Below, one piece after another: positions 43,153 through 54,194 of a stretch of 64,000 nt of DNA. A model generated the notes under the pieces. It was not told where the DNA came from. It did not search any database and saw nothing but the letters and a program-made list of their open reading frames with translations. Both the position numbers and the translations under genes were made by a program. Numbering within the stretch: position 1 is the first letter of the stretch; every line of letters starts with the position of its first letter. The stretch is from Burkholderia anthina (lineage in GTDB: Bacteria > Pseudomonadota > Gammaproteobacteria > Burkholderiales > Burkholderiaceae), in NCBI RefSeq assembly GCF_001547525.1, contig NZ_CM003768.1, positions 124,001-188,000 of the forward strand, written 5' to 3'.

Positions 43153-43758
43153 ATGTCCGTCAAACCTGCTCCCACCACTGTTTCGATTCACGATCTGATC
43201 GCGGGCCGCTGGAGCCCGCGCGCGTATTCGGATGAACCCGTCAGCGCCGGCGATCTCCACGCGGTGCTCGAAGCGGCACGCTGGGCCCCGTCCGCGTACA
43301 ACGCGCAACCGTGGCGTTTCATCGTATTCGATCGCACCCAGGACGAAGACGCGTTCAAGCGCGCATTCGCGACGCTGGTGCCGTTCAACCAGGGCTGGAA
43401 TGCACCGGCGCCGGTGCTGATCGCCGTGACCGCGCACACGCTCACGCCGAAGGGCGAGCCGGCGCCGACCGCGCTGTACGACGCCGGCGCCGCCGCGATG
43501 TCGCTGGTGCTGCAGGCGCACGCGCTCGGCCTCGCCGCGCATCAGATGAGCGGTTTCGACGCGAAGGCATTCCGCGACGCGTTCGCGATTCCGGCGGACG
43601 TCGCGATCGTGTCGATCATCTCGCTCGGCCACTACGGCAACGTCGACAAGCTCGATCCCGTGCTGCGCGATCGCGAGAAGGCGCCGCGCACGCGCCATGC
43701 GATCGGCGAAGTCGTCTACGCGGGTGCTTGGAAGAAGAGCTTCGACGCGGCAGCCTGA
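43153..43758 (+). CDS. Nitroreductase-family oxidoreductase
   Basis: A 201-residue FMN-binding nitroreductase fold. It has R-W-S-P-R-A-Y near residue 20 and the conserved A-A-R-W-A-P-S-A-Y-N-A-Q-P-W-R-F segment near residue 45. The family reduces nitro compounds, quinones or flavins with NAD(P)H. GAGGA lies five bases before the chosen ATG. It is in the same direction as the MFS gene, but 157 bp separate them. Confidence 0.88.
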   Translation: MSVKPAPTTVSIHDLIAGRWSPRAYSDEPVSAGDLHAVLEAARWAPSAYNAQPWRFIVFDRTQDEDAFKRAFATLVPFNQGWNAPAPVLIAVTAHTLTPKGEPAPTALYDAGAAAMSLVLQAHALGLAAHQMSGFDAKAFRDAFAIPADVAIVSIISLGHYGNVDKLDPVLRDREKAPRTRHAIGEVVYAGAWKKSFDAAA

Positions 43759-43953
43759 CCGCGCGGGCGGGCCGGCTGCGTCGTCGCGCATCCTGCCCCG
43801 CGCAGGTTCCCCCGGCGCGCCACGCCGCGCGCCGGCGCCGTCGGCGCCCGTTGCGCGGCGCCGGCGGCCGGCCCCGGTTGTGATCCCGCGGGCTTCATGT
43901 TAAAAAGCCGGTCCTTTCCGTTTTCGCGCCGGCCCCTGCTGCGGCAATTTCCC

Positions 43954-45204
43954 ATGACTTACTGCGCGATCGATTTCGGCACGTCCAATTCCGCCGTGGC
44001 GCTGCCCGACGGCGATGGCATGCGCCTCGCGCCCGTCGAGGGCGACCACCTGACGCTGCCCACCGCGATCTTCTTCAACAACGACGAAGAGACGGTCGAA
44101 TACGGCCGGGCGGCGCTGGCCTCCTATATCGACGGTTTCGACGGCCGGCTGATGCGCTCGATGAAGAGCATCCTCGGCTCGCCGCTCGCGGAAACGACGA
44201 CCGATCCCGGCGACGGCAGCGCGATCGCGTACACCGAAATCATCGCGCGCTTCCTGATGCACCTGAAGCGCAAGGCCGAAGCGTGTGCGGGCGCGCCGAT
44301 CGGCCGCGCGGTGCTCGGCCGGCCGGTGTTCTTCGTCGACGACGATCCGCGCGCCGACCGCCTCGCCCAGGATCAGCTGGAGGCGGCCGCGCGATCGGTC
44401 GGCTTCGCGCACGTTCACTTCCAGTACGAACCGATCGCCGCCGCGTTCGACTACGAGTCGCGCCAGTCGGCGGAGCGCCTCGTGCTCGTGGCCGACATCG
44501 GCGGCGGCACGTCGGACTTCTCGCTCGTGCGTGTCGGCCCGGAGCGGATGGCGCGGCTGGAGCGCAAGGACGACGTGCTGGCGCACCACGGCGTGCACGT
44601 CGCGGGCACCGACTACGACCGGCGCGTCGAGCTCGCGGCGATCCTGCCTGCATTCGGCTACCGTTCGCTCGACCCGGAAGGGCGCGAGTTGCCGAACAGG
44701 ATCTACTTCGATCTCGCGACCTGGCACCTGATCAACACCGTCTACACGCCGAAGCGAATCGGCGAGCTGAAGCTGATGAAGCACCTGTATCAGGACGTGC
44801 GGCAGTACGACCGGCTCACGAGCGTGGTCGAGCAGCGGCTCGGGCACGCGCTGATGGCGCGGGCGGAAGAAGCGAAGATCGGCGTCGCGGCCGGCGGGGA
44901 GACGATGATCGACCTGAACGACGTGGAAGAGGATCTGCAGATCGCGTTCGACGCCGATCGCCTCGTCGAGGCGAGCCGCGACGACACCGCGCGCATCGTC
45001 GACGCCGCGCGCGAGACGGTGCGGCTCGCGGGCGTGGCGCCGCGCGATGTCGGTGCGCTGTATTTCACCGGCGGTTCGACGGGGCTCGCGTTCCTGTCGG
45101 GCGCGCTCGCCGGCGCGTTCCCGGATGCGCAGCCGGTGTTCGGCGATCGCCTCGCGAGTGTCGCGACGGGCCTCGGCATTCACGCGCAGCGATTGTTCGG
45201 CTGA
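43954..45204 (+). CDS. Hsp70-like protein, YegD type
   Basis: A 416-residue actin-ATPase-fold protein. Phosphate-1 loop A-I-D-F-G-T-S-N-S-A is at the N-terminus, phosphate-2 A-D-I-G-G-G-T-S-D-F near residue 183, and the adenosine motif F-T-G-G-S-T-G near residue 373. It lacks the C-terminal substrate-binding domain of DnaK, as in E. coli YegD. It is probably an ATP-dependent chaperone of unknown client. The start at 43954 gives the phosphate-1 loop at residues 4-13, as usual. Confidence 0.88.
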   Translation: MTYCAIDFGTSNSAVALPDGDGMRLAPVEGDHLTLPTAIFFNNDEETVEYGRAALASYIDGFDGRLMRSMKSILGSPLAETTTDPGDGSAIAYTEIIARFLMHLKRKAEACAGAPIGRAVLGRPVFFVDDDPRADRLAQDQLEAAARSVGFAHVHFQYEPIAAAFDYESRQSAERLVLVADIGGGTSDFSLVRVGPERMARLERKDDVLAHHGVHVAGTDYDRRVELAAILPAFGYRSLDPEGRELPNRIYFDLATWHLINTVYTPKRIGELKLMKHLYQDVRQYDRLTSVVEQRLGHALMARAEEAKIGVAAGGETMIDLNDVEEDLQIAFDADRLVEASRDDTARIVDAARETVRLAGVAPRDVGALYFTGGSTGLAFLSGALAGAFPDAQPVFGDRLASVATGLGIHAQRLFG

Positions 45205-45258
45205 AGGGCGGGCGGCCAAAAGGTCGCCACGCCGGCCGGACGATCGGCGCCCAAAAAC

Positions 45259-45287
45259 AAAAAGCCCCGCCGAAGCGGGGCTTTTTT
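45259..45287. terminator. Bidirectional terminator between the Hsp70-like gene and cspA
   Basis: AAAAAGCCCCGC-CGAA-GCGGGGCTTTTTT is symmetrical with A and T runs on both sides, so it can stop transcription from both converging genes. Confidence 0.9.
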
Positions 45288-45308
45288 ACACGAATGATCG
45301 CGCCAAGC

Positions 45309-45512
45309 TTAGACCGGACGGATGTTCGCAGCTTGCAGACCCTTCGGGCCCGTCTTCACTTCGAATTCAACCTTCTGGTTTTCTTGCAGCGTCTTGAAGC
45401 CTTCGACGCGGATTTCCGAGAAGTGCGCGAACAGATCGTCGCCGCCGCCTTCCGGGGTGATGAAGCCGAAGCCCTTTGCGTCATTGAACCACTTGACGGT
45501 ACCGGTTGCCAT
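45309..45512 (-). CDS. cspA: Cold-shock protein CspA family
   Basis: A 67-residue cold-shock domain protein. RNP1 K-G-F-G-F-I and RNP2 D-L-F-A-H-F are intact, and it starts [10 protein letters not shown]. It binds single-stranded nucleic acid and melts RNA structure. Upstream on the minus strand is a gene-free leader of possibly 200 nt or more, usual for cold-inducible csp mRNAs; whether this copy is cold-induced cannot be told. Confidence 0.96.
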   Translation of the reverse strand: MATGTVKWFNDAKGFGFITPEGGGDDLFAHFSEIRVEGFKTLQENQKVEFEVKTGPKGLQAANIRPV

Positions 45513-45932
45513 GTTACTTGTTCCTAAAAAGATAAAACGGGGCCGAAGCCCATGGGGTGCGGAAAATCAAGGAAGGGGTAATAGGACCAACCGGAGTACC
45601 GTTGATGGGCGAACTACGAAAGAACCAATTCACTCGCCACTTGAAATCCTGCGAAGTCCTTTATACGGCTAATCCGTCTGACGGTCAACCGTATTCCCAT
45701 GCTATCAGGGTTAATGCGGAGATCAGGTTTACAAAGCTTGCAAGCGATGCGAATTTTTTGTAGGGGGCGATCGATTTTGGCGCCACGTTTAAGGTGCAAC
45801 CGTTAAACTACGCGCCGCGTGGACGGGTTGCCCCGATCGGGCAACCGTCCCCCCCAAGAATGCGTGCGCGGTGCAGTCCGAGCCGATCCCGGACAGCAGG
45901 CCGACCATGCTTTTTGAGACACAGGAGAGGAT
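45513..45932. promoter_or_regulatory. Intergenic region: cspA leader (-) and permease promoter (+)
   Basis: This 420-bp gap between divergent genes has no supported gene. Its lower GC content and lack of coding character are consistent with a long structured 5' untranslated leader for cspA on the minus strand. The permease has the ribosome site AGGAG at 45923. I could not define the transcription starts. Confidence 0.5.
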
Positions 45933-47531
45933 GTGAAGAGTTCTATTCAACGGAACATCGGCCCGTTTGCATTGATGCTGACGGGGCTGGGTTCGATTAT
46001 CGGCTCGGGCTGGCTGTTCGGTGCCTGGAAAGCCGCGAAGATCGCCGGTCCGGCGGCGATCTGCGCCTGGATCATCGGCGCTGTCGTCATTCTCGCGATT
46101 GCGCTGACGTATGCGGAATTGGGCGCGATGTTCCCCGAGTCGGGCGGCATGGTGCGTTACGCGCGCTACTCGCACGGTTCGCTGGTGGGTTTCATCAGTG
46201 CATGGGCCAACTGGATCGCGATCGTATCCGTGATCCCGATCGAGGCCGAAGCGTCGATCCAGTACATGAGCACGTGGCCGTATCCATGGGCGCACGCGCT
46301 GTTCGTGAACGGCGAGTTGACGACCCCCGGCCTGCTGCTGTCGGCGGTGCTGGTCGTCATCTACTTCATGCTCAACTATTGGGGCGTCAAGGCGTTCGCG
46401 CGGGCGAACACCGCGATCACGATCTTCAAGTTCCTGATCCCCGGCCTCACCATCCTCGGCCTGATGCTGACGAGCTTCCATTCGGAGAACCTCGGCGCCG
46501 CCTCCAACGCGAGCTTCGCGCCGTACGGCTGGTCGGCCGTGCTGACCGCGGTCGCGACGAGCGGCATCGTGTTCGCGTTCAACGGCTTCCAGAGCCCGGT
46601 GAACCTGGCCGGTGAAGCGCGCAATCCGTCGCGCAGCGTGCCGTTCGCGGTGATCACGTCGATCCTGCTCGCGCTCGTGATCTACGTGCTGCTGCAGATG
46701 GCCTACATCGGCTCGGTGAACCCGGCCGACGTCGCGAAGGGCTGGGCGCACTTCGACTTCTCGTCGCCGTTCGCGGAACTCGCGATCGCTCTGAACCTGA
46801 ACTGGCTCGCGATCCTGCTGTACGTCGACGCGTTCATCAGCCCGAGCGGCACCGGTACGACCTACATGGCGACGACGACCCGCATGATCTATGCGATGGA
46901 GCGCAACAACACGATGCCGAAGATGTTCGGCAACGTGCACCCGATCTACGGCGTGCCGCGTCAGGCGATGTGGTTCAACCTGCTCGTGTCGTTCATCTTC
47001 CTGTTCTTCTTCCGCGGCTGGAGTTCGCTCGCGGCGGTGATCTCGGTCGCGACGGTGATCTCGTACCTGACCGGCCCGATCAGCCTGATGGCGCTGCGCC
47101 GCGCGGCGACCGACATCGAGCGTCCGCTGTCGATTCCGCTGATGAAGCTGATCGCCCCGTTCGCGTTCGTGTGCGCGTCGCTGATTCTGTACTGGGCGAA
47201 GTGGCCGCTGACGGGCGAAATCATCCTGCTGATGATCGTCGCGCTGCCGGTGTACTTCTACTTCCAGGCGAAGTCGGGCTGGACCGGCTGGGGCGCCGAC
47301 CTGAAGGCCGCGTGGTGGCTGGTCGCGTACCTGCCGACGATGGCCGTGCTGTCGCTGATCGGCAGCAAGGAATTCGGCGGCTACGGCTACCTGCCGTACG
47401 GCTGGGACATGCTGATCGTCGCGGCGATCTCGCTGGTGTTCTACTTCTGGGGCGTGAATACCGGTTACCGGACCCAGTATCTCAACGAGCGCGAGTCGCA
47501 CGACGAGATTCTCGAAGGCGTCGGTGTCTGA
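45933..47531 (+). CDS. APC-family amino acid permease
   Basis: A 532-residue membrane protein with about 12-14 helices. The APC signature G-S-I-I-G-S-G-W-L-F-G lies in the first helix and A-F-N-G-F-Q-S-P-V-N-L-A in the sixth. It starts with GTG: the ATG two bases earlier runs into TGA at once, and AGGAG lies five bases before the GTG. The substrate is probably an amino acid; the exact one is unknown. A strong terminator follows. Confidence 0.9.
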   Translation: MKSSIQRNIGPFALMLTGLGSIIGSGWLFGAWKAAKIAGPAAICAWIIGAVVILAIALTYAELGAMFPESGGMVRYARYSHGSLVGFISAWANWIAIVSVIPIEAEASIQYMSTWPYPWAHALFVNGELTTPGLLLSAVLVVIYFMLNYWGVKAFARANTAITIFKFLIPGLTILGLMLTSFHSENLGAASNASFAPYGWSAVLTAVATSGIVFAFNGFQSPVNLAGEARNPSRSVPFAVITSILLALVIYVLLQMAYIGSVNPADVAKGWAHFDFSSPFAELAIALNLNWLAILLYVDAFISPSGTGTTYMATTTRMIYAMERNNTMPKMFGNVHPIYGVPRQAMWFNLLVSFIFLFFFRGWSSLAAVISVATVISYLTGPISLMALRRAATDIERPLSIPLMKLIAPFAFVCASLILYWAKWPLTGEIILLMIVALPVYFYFQAKSGWTGWGADLKAAWWLVAYLPTMAVLSLIGSKEFGGYGYLPYGWDMLIVAAISLVFYFWGVNTGYRTQYLNERESHDEILEGVGV

Positions 47532-47573
47532 CGCCCGGCCTGCCGCCGGATTCGGCGGCGGCGGGATACAGTG

Positions 47574-47611
47574 AAAAAAGCCCGTCCGAGCGATGCTCGG
47601 ACGGGCTTTTT
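47574..47611. terminator. Bidirectional terminator after the APC permease
   Basis: AAAAAAGCCCGTCCGAGC-GAT-GCTCGGACGGGCTTTTT is a 12-bp perfect stem with A and T tracts. It serves the permease (+) and the dioxygenase gene (-). Confidence 0.92.
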
Positions 47612-47641
47612 GCTGGCCGGCGGTCGCGCCGCCGTCCAGGT

Positions 47642-48433
47642 TCAGGCGCCGGCGTTCGCGAACACGTAGTTCGTCATCGCGAGCACGCGCTGGTAGGTGC
47701 CGAGCGACTGGATGCCGAGCCGGTAGTCGTCGTCCGCCGCACCGAGTGCCGTGAAGACCGGCAGCAGGTGCTCGTCGGTCGGATGCATCAGCGCCGCGTG
47801 CGGTGCCTGCCGGCGGTAGTCGAGCAGCGCGTCGACGTCGCGCGACGCGAGTTTCGCCTCGAACCAGTCGGTGAATTCCGCGACGCGCGGGTCCGCGTCC
47901 TCGGGCGCCGCGCCGAAGTCGGCGGCGCGCAGGTTGTGCGTGATCTGGCCCGAGCCGATCACCATCACGCCTTCGTCGCGCAGCGGCCTCAGCGCGCGGC
48001 CGAGCGCGAAGTGATGCGCGGCGTTCGCGCGCGGCTGGATCGACAACTGCGCGACCGGCACGTCGGCTTCCGGAAACATCAACAGCATCGGCACCCACGC
48101 GCCGTGATCGAGGCCGTGCTCGGTCGTCGCGGTCGCGATGCCGGCCGCGTTCAGCAGGGCGGCCGCGCGCTCGGCGACGTCGGGGGCGCCCGGCGCCGGA
48201 TAGCGGATGTCGTACAGCGCCTGCGGGAACCCGTAGAAGTCGTGAATCGTGTCGGGATGCGCGGCGACGCTCGCGACCGGCCGTTGCGTGCCCCAGTGCG
48301 CGGACAGCATCAGCACCGCACGCGGGCGCGGCAATTCGGCGCCGAGGTGCGTGAACGCGCCGGACGGCAGCGTCGGGTCGATCGGCAGCGTCGGGGCGCC
48401 GTGAGACAGGTACAGCGAAGGCAAGCGGTTCAT
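47642..48433 (-). CDS. ygiD: 4,5-DOPA dioxygenase-like extradiol enzyme (LigB family)
   Basis: A 263-residue protein. Metal-site segments are visible: Y-L-S-H-G-A-P near residue 10, S-A-H-W-G near residue 46, and L-D-H-G-A-W-V-P near 115. E. coli YgiD, the nearest family, is described as a DOPA extradiol dioxygenase. AGGT lies upstream of the chosen ATG. Not obviously in an operon: ubiX ends 200 bp upstream. Confidence 0.88.
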   Translation of the reverse strand: MNRLPSLYLSHGAPTLPIDPTLPSGAFTHLGAELPRPRAVLMLSAHWGTQRPVASVAAHPDTIHDFYGFPQALYDIRYPAPGAPDVAERAAALLNAAGIATATTEHGLDHGAWVPMLLMFPEADVPVAQLSIQPRANAAHHFALGRALRPLRDEGVMVIGSGQITHNLRAADFGAAPEDADPRVAEFTDWFEAKLASRDVDALLDYRRQAPHAALMHPTDEHLLPVFTALGAADDDYRLGIQSLGTYQRVLAMTNYVFANAGA

Positions 48434-48635
48434 GATGGTGACCTGCAAAAGGGTTTGCCGCTGACTATAGGCGCGTACCGTGCATTGATAAATTGGTGTT
48501 CCTGAATTTGATTGACGCCTGAGCGTTGATAATTTCGTAGAGGTCCGGCTTTCGGGCGCCGGTTCGCATCGGATCGCGTGAAATAGAAGGCGTTGCGGTG
48601 CAGATCGGCGGAAATGCGCGCTGAAGAGGTGTAAC

Positions 48636-49232
48636 TTACTGCGCGTGCCGGATACCGGCCCACGGCGTCGTTTGCGGAGCGCTGAGCGCGAACAGGTCGA
48701 GGACACGCGTGACGGTCTGGTCGACGAGTTCCTCGATCGTCTTCGGCATCGCGTAGAACGCGGGCAGCGGGGGAAACACGATGCCGCCCATTTCGGTGAC
48801 GGCGGTCATGTTGCGCAGATGGGCGAGATTGAACGGCGTTTCGCGCACCATCAGCACGAGACGGCGGCGCTCCTTCAGCGTGACGTCGGCCGCGCGCGTG
48901 ATCAGGTTGTCGGACAGCCCGTGCGCGACGCTCGCGAGCGTCTTCATCGAACAGGGCGCGATCACCATGCCGTCGGTCGCGAACGAGCCCGACGCGATCG
49001 TCGCGCCGACGTCGCGCACCGAATGCACGACGTCCGCGCGGCCTTCGACGTCGGCCTTCGGCAGCTTCAGTTCATGCTGGATGTTGAGCCAGCCGGCGTT
49101 CGAAATCAGCAGGTGCGTTTCGACGCCGCCGGCGGCGCGCAGCAGGTCGAGCAGCCGCACACCGTAGATCGCGCCGGTGGCGCCGGTGATCGCGACGATC
49201 AGCCGGCGTGGCGGCGCGCTGGGAGATGCCAT
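48636..49232 (-). CDS. ubiX: Flavin prenyltransferase UbiX
   Basis: A 198-residue UbiX (Pad1) protein with the flavin-binding start I-V-A-I-T-G-A-T-G-A-I-Y-G and the V-I-A-P-C-S-M-K-T-L segment near residue 90. It makes prenylated FMN for the decarboxylase UbiD in ubiquinone synthesis. It follows grxD by 24 bp on the minus strand, so the hemA-prfA-prmC-grxD-ubiX block is largely collinear. Confidence 0.95.
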   Translation of the reverse strand: MASPSAPPRRLIVAITGATGAIYGVRLLDLLRAAGGVETHLLISNAGWLNIQHELKLPKADVEGRADVVHSVRDVGATIASGSFATDGMVIAPCSMKTLASVAHGLSDNLITRAADVTLKERRRLVLMVRETPFNLAHLRNMTAVTEMGGIVFPPLPAFYAMPKTIEELVDQTVTRVLDLFALSAPQTTPWAGIRHAQ

Positions 49233-49256
49233 CGAAAAGGGGGCGGGTGCCGCGCG

Positions 49257-49568
49257 TCAGGCGGCGGCGAACAGTTGCTGCAGTTCGCCCGACTGGTACA
49301 TCTCCATCATGATGTCCGAGCCGCCGATGAATTCGCCCTTCACGTAGAGCTGCGGGATGGTCGGCCAGTTCGAGAACGTCTTGATGCCCTGGCGGATTTC
49401 GTCGTCCTCGAGCACGTTGACCGTCTTGAACTGGTCGACGCCGCAGGCCTTCAGCACCTGCACGGCGCGGCCCGAGAAGCCGCACATCGGGAATTGCGCG
49501 TTGCCCTTCATGAAGAGCACGACCTGGTTTTCGTCGACGATTTGCTTGATACGTTGTTGGGTGTCCAT
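49257..49568 (-). CDS. grxD: Monothiol glutaredoxin GrxD
   Basis: A 103-residue monothiol glutaredoxin with the active site C-G-F-S near residue 29 and the usual [12 protein letters not shown] segment. Such proteins carry [2Fe-2S] clusters with glutathione and hand them to apo-proteins. It lies between prmC and ubiX on the same strand. Confidence 0.96.
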   Translation of the reverse strand: MDTQQRIKQIVDENQVVLFMKGNAQFPMCGFSGRAVQVLKACGVDQFKTVNVLEDDEIRQGIKTFSNWPTIPQLYVKGEFIGGSDIMMEMYQSGELQQLFAAA

Positions 49569-49635
49569 GACTGACCTTGCGTTTGCGGGGCGTTAGATCG
49601 AAATGATAGCGGATTTCAACCGGGCGGGCCGGCCA

Positions 49636-50478
49636 TCAGCCCGGCCGGCGGCCGCCGGTCGTGCGTTCGATGGCGGCGAGATCGGCGCGCGATTCCACCG
49701 CGACGAAGCCGTGCGACGCCAGGATCGCGCGGACGGCTTCGGCCTGGTCGTAGCCGTGCTCGATCCACAGCGTGCCGCCCGGTTTCAGACAGGCGCCGGC
49801 GCCCGCGACGATCGTGCGGATCGCGCTGAGGCCGTCGGCATCGTCGGTGAGCGCGCCGCGCGGCTCGAAACGCAGGTCGCCCTGCGCGAGGTGCGGATCG
49901 TGCTGCGCGATGTACGGCGGGTTGCTGACGATCGTATCGAACGCGAGCGCCGGATCGAGCGCCGCGTACCAGTCGCTCTGCAGCCAGCGCAGCGGGCCGC
50001 CGGGGCGGTGCGCGTCGAGCAGCTTGTCGGCGTTGCGTTGCGCGACCGCGAGCGCGGCCGGCGAACGGTCGAGCGCCCACACGCGCGCGTCGGGGCGCTC
50101 GGCCGCGATCGACACGGCGATCGCGCCGCTGCCGGTACCGAGATCGAGCACGGCCGCATGCGGCAGCCCGTCGATCGCATCGAGCGCCGCTTCGACGAGC
50201 AGCTCGGTCTCGGGGCGCGGGATCAGCACGTCGGGCGTCACGTCGAACGGGCGGCCGAAGAACTCGCGCATCCCGACCAGTTGCGCGACGGGCTCGCCGG
50301 CGACGCGGCGCGCTTCGAGCGCGCGGTAGCGTTCGACCGCGGCCGCGTCGAGCGGCGCGTCGCCGCGCGTGATCAGTTGCGTGCGGGTCCAGCCGAGGGC
50401 GTGCGCGAGCAGCACGCGTGCATCGACCGGGTCGAGCGGCGAGGCGCGCAGCAGGGCGTCGGCGGTGGCGTCGGACAT
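49636..50478 (-). CDS. prmC: Release-factor glutamine methyltransferase PrmC
   Basis: A 280-residue HemK/PrmC enzyme with an N-terminal helical RF-binding domain, SAM motif D-L-G-T-G-S-G-A-I-A and catalytic loop N-P-P-Y. It methylates the glutamine of the GGQ motif in release factors. It starts 7 bp after the prfA stop, the standard prfA-prmC pairing. Confidence 0.97.
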   Translation of the reverse strand: MSDATADALLRASPLDPVDARVLLAHALGWTRTQLITRGDAPLDAAAVERYRALEARRVAGEPVAQLVGMREFFGRPFDVTPDVLIPRPETELLVEAALDAIDGLPHAAVLDLGTGSGAIAVSIAAERPDARVWALDRSPAALAVAQRNADKLLDAHRPGGPLRWLQSDWYAALDPALAFDTIVSNPPYIAQHDPHLAQGDLRFEPRGALTDDADGLSAIRTIVAGAGACLKPGGTLWIEHGYDQAEAVRAILASHGFVAVESRADLAAIERTTGGRRPG

Positions 50479-50485
50479 CGCGGCC

Positions 50486-51568
50486 TCAGTCGGCGTCGCC
50501 GAGCGACGCGAGCAGCTCGGCCTGATGCTCGGTGACGAGCGCGCCGATCAGTTCGTCGAGATCGCCGTCCATGATCGCCTCGAGCCGGTACAGCGTCAGG
50601 TTGATCCGGTGGTCGGTCATCCGGCCCTGCGGGAAGTTGTACGTGCGGATTCGCTCCGAGCGGTCGCCGGAGCCGATCAGGCTCTTGCGCGTCGCGGCTT
50701 CCTTCGCGTGCTGCTCGTGATACTGCTTGTCCTTGATGCGCGCGGCGAGCACCTTCAGCGCGCGATCCTTGTTCTTGTGCTGCGAGCGGTCGTCCTGGCA
50801 CTCGACGACGATCCCGGTCGGGATGTGCGTGACGCGCACCGCCGAATCGGTCTTGTTGATGTGCTGGCCGCCCGCGCCGGACGCGCGGAACGTGTCGATG
50901 CGCAGGTCGGCCGGATTGATCTCGACCTCGCCGATCTCGTCGGCTTCCGGCATCACGGCGACCGTGCACGCGGACGTATGGATGCGCCCCTGCGTCTCGG
51001 TGGCCGGCACGCGCTGCACGCGATGGCCGCCCGATTCGAACTTCAGGCGCGAATACGCGCCCTGGCCGGCAATGCGTACGATCACTTCCTTGTAGCCGCC
51101 GAGATCCGACGGGCTTTCCGACATCATCTCGACCTGCCAGCGCTGGCGCTCCGCGAAGCGCAGGTACATGCGCAGCAGGTCGCCCGCGAACAGCGCCGAT
51201 TCGTCGCCGCCCGTGCCCGCGCGGATTTCGAGGAAGATGTTGCGGTCGTCGTTCGGATCCTTCGGCAGCAGCATCTTCTGCAGCTCGGTCTCGAGGCGCG
51301 CCATGCCCTCGCGCGCGCTGCGGATTTCGTCTTCCGCGAAATCGCGCATCGACGGATCGGCGAGCAGTTCCTGCGCGGCCGTCTCGTCGCTGCGCGACTG
51401 GCGCCATAACGCGTATTGCTCGACGACCGGGCCGAGTTCCGCATGTTCGCGCGTCAGCTTGCGGTACTGGTCGAGGTCCGCCGTGACGTTCTCGCGGCTC
51501 AGCAGGTCGTTGAGTTCGGCCAGCCGGGTGGAAAGCTGGTCGAGCTTGCGTTGCATGCTCGTCTTCAT
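50486..51568 (-). CDS. prfA: Peptide chain release factor 1
   Basis: A 360-residue RF1 with the G-G-Q motif ([10 protein letters not shown]) and the P-A-T domain motif seen as [10 protein letters not shown], which recognises UAA and UAG. It is the usual length. A second Met four codons in is also plausible. Directly upstream of prmC and 92 bp downstream of hemA. Confidence 0.97.
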   Translation of the reverse strand: MKTSMQRKLDQLSTRLAELNDLLSRENVTADLDQYRKLTREHAELGPVVEQYALWRQSRSDETAAQELLADPSMRDFAEDEIRSAREGMARLETELQKMLLPKDPNDDRNIFLEIRAGTGGDESALFAGDLLRMYLRFAERQRWQVEMMSESPSDLGGYKEVIVRIAGQGAYSRLKFESGGHRVQRVPATETQGRIHTSACTVAVMPEADEIGEVEINPADLRIDTFRASGAGGQHINKTDSAVRVTHIPTGIVVECQDDRSQHKNKDRALKVLAARIKDKQYHEQHAKEAATRKSLIGSGDRSERIRTYNFPQGRMTDHRINLTLYRLEAIMDGDLDELIGALVTEHQAELLASLGDAD

Positions 51569-51660
51569 GGTGTGGAGCGGCGCTCCCGGGCAAGGGGTCT
51601 TCGGAAAGGATAGGCCGGCGGCGGGACAACGGCCGGCGGCGGCAGGGCGACCGGGCGGCG

Positions 51661-52974
<1,314 letters not shown>

Positions 52975-52984
52975 TTAGCCCCAT

Positions 52985-52990
52985 ATTATA
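52985..52990 (-). promoter_or_regulatory. -10 element for hemA
   Basis: TATAAT on the minus strand lies 26-31 bp before the hemA ATG and overlaps the stop codon of the response regulator gene. No good -35 was found at the proper distance. Confidence 0.4.
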
Positions 52991-53750
52991 GCGTTTCGGT
53001 GATTTCCTCACTCGCTGCGTACCGGCCATCGGCGTGGCGGGGCCGCGAATTTGGGGGTTCGATCGGCACGCGGTCGAGCTGATAGCCGAAGCCGTAGAGC
53101 GGCAACAGCCGGTAGCCGCGCTCCGGAAGCAGTTGCAATTTGCTGCGTAGCCGGGACGCGTGCGTGTCGAGCGTGCGCGACTTCATGTCGCGGCGGCGCC
53201 CCCACACCGTTTCGAGGATATGGGCGCGCGACACGGGCCGCGATACGTTCGTGAGCAATAACTGCGCGAAGCGGAACTCCTTCGGCGTCAGTGAAACGAT
53301 TGCGTCGTCGAAACGCACGAGGCAATGCGTGGCGTCGAATGCGTATTCGCCATACATTTCGCGCGAGCGGGCGGGTGCGCGGCGTACGCCGGCGCGCCGG
53401 ATCAGCGCGTTGACGCGCGCGAGCAGCTCGGGCCCGCTCACGGGGCGCACGAGACAATCGTCGGCGCCCGCGTGCAGGCACGAGACGATTTCGCTCTCTC
53501 GCGCCGACGGCATCACGGCGATGGCCGGCAACCCGGGCAGGACCGCTTGCGCGCGCGGAATGACTTCCTGCGCCGGCTGGTCGCCGGCCCAGTGCCCCGT
53601 GACCAGCATGTCGCAGGTGTTGTCGGCGGCGAGCCACGCGAAGAATGCGGCGCTGGACGCAAATGCGTGACACACGTGACCGCCCGCGAAGAGCAGGCGG
53701 TTCAGGAGTGCGGCATGGCGCGACTCGGGATCGATCAGAGCGATTCGCAT
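52986..53750 (-). CDS. OmpR-type response regulator with atypical receiver
   Basis: A 254-residue protein. The N-terminal receiver-like domain (~1-120) starts [10 protein letters not shown], and the C-terminal winged-helix DNA-binding domain contains L-T-P-K-E-F-R and [13 protein letters not shown]. The phospho-acceptor position appears to be Gly52 (D-M-L-V-T-G-H-W), and the conserved Lys is Arg102 (L-V-R-P-V). Phosphorylation is therefore doubtful. No histidine kinase gene is adjacent. Only a weak ribosome site precedes the ATG. It may regulate the divergent small membrane protein or hemA. Confidence 0.85.
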   Translation of the reverse strand: MRIALIDPESRHAALLNRLLFAGGHVCHAFASSAAFFAWLAADNTCDMLVTGHWAGDQPAQEVIPRAQAVLPGLPAIAVMPSARESEIVSCLHAGADDCLVRPVSGPELLARVNALIRRAGVRRAPARSREMYGEYAFDATHCLVRFDDAIVSLTPKEFRFAQLLLTNVSRPVSRAHILETVWGRRRDMKSRTLDTHASRLRSKLQLLPERGYRLLPLYGFGYQLDRVPIEPPNSRPRHADGRYAASEEITETL

Positions 53751-53921
53751 GAGAATTTCTTCAATACGGCAGCAGGCGCGCGCTTGCCATAACGTCGAGT
53801 CGGCCCCTACACTCGAACGTTCGCGGCGCCCGGTTGGTCTCGGGTTCGATGAATGAATCGATGCTAGCCGCTGGCAACGTTCACGCCTATGGGACGAATC
53901 TGAATTTATAGAAGGCGTCGA

Positions 53922-54176
53922 ATGAACTGGTTTGGAATCCTTGTCCTGGGAGCGGCCGTCGGGCTGTTCGGCCGCTGGCTGCACCCGATGCGGCGCACGG
54001 GCCGGCCGGCGTGGTGGATCGCGGTGCTCGTCGGCATCGTGGGCGCGGCCGCCGCCCGCATGGTCGGCAATCTCTCGGGACTGTTTTACGATGGCGAGAC
54101 GCTTGAATGGCCGGTCTGCACCGGCGTCGCGTTCGTCGCCGTAGCCGTGACGGTCGCGTTGTCGGCCCGTCGCTGA
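53922..54176 (+). CDS. Small membrane protein, GlsB/YeaQ/YmgE-like
   Basis: An 84-residue protein with three hydrophobic segments and Gly-rich helix contacts (W-F-G-I-L-V-L-G-A-A-V-G-L-F-G-R-W). This resembles the transglycosylase-associated protein family, which is often stress-induced, but the match is by eye. It ends 18 bp before the aminopeptidase ATG. Divergent from the atypical response regulator. Confidence 0.65.
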   Translation: MNWFGILVLGAAVGLFGRWLHPMRRTGRPAWWIAVLVGIVGAAAARMVGNLSGLFYDGETLEWPVCTGVAFVAVAVTVALSARR

Positions 54177-54194
54177 ATGCTCTCAGGTGAAATC

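Noticed and set aside
45557..45763. Small plus-strand open frame in the cspA leader
   Set aside because: No ribosome site or recognisable product; more likely the antisense of the long cspA leader.
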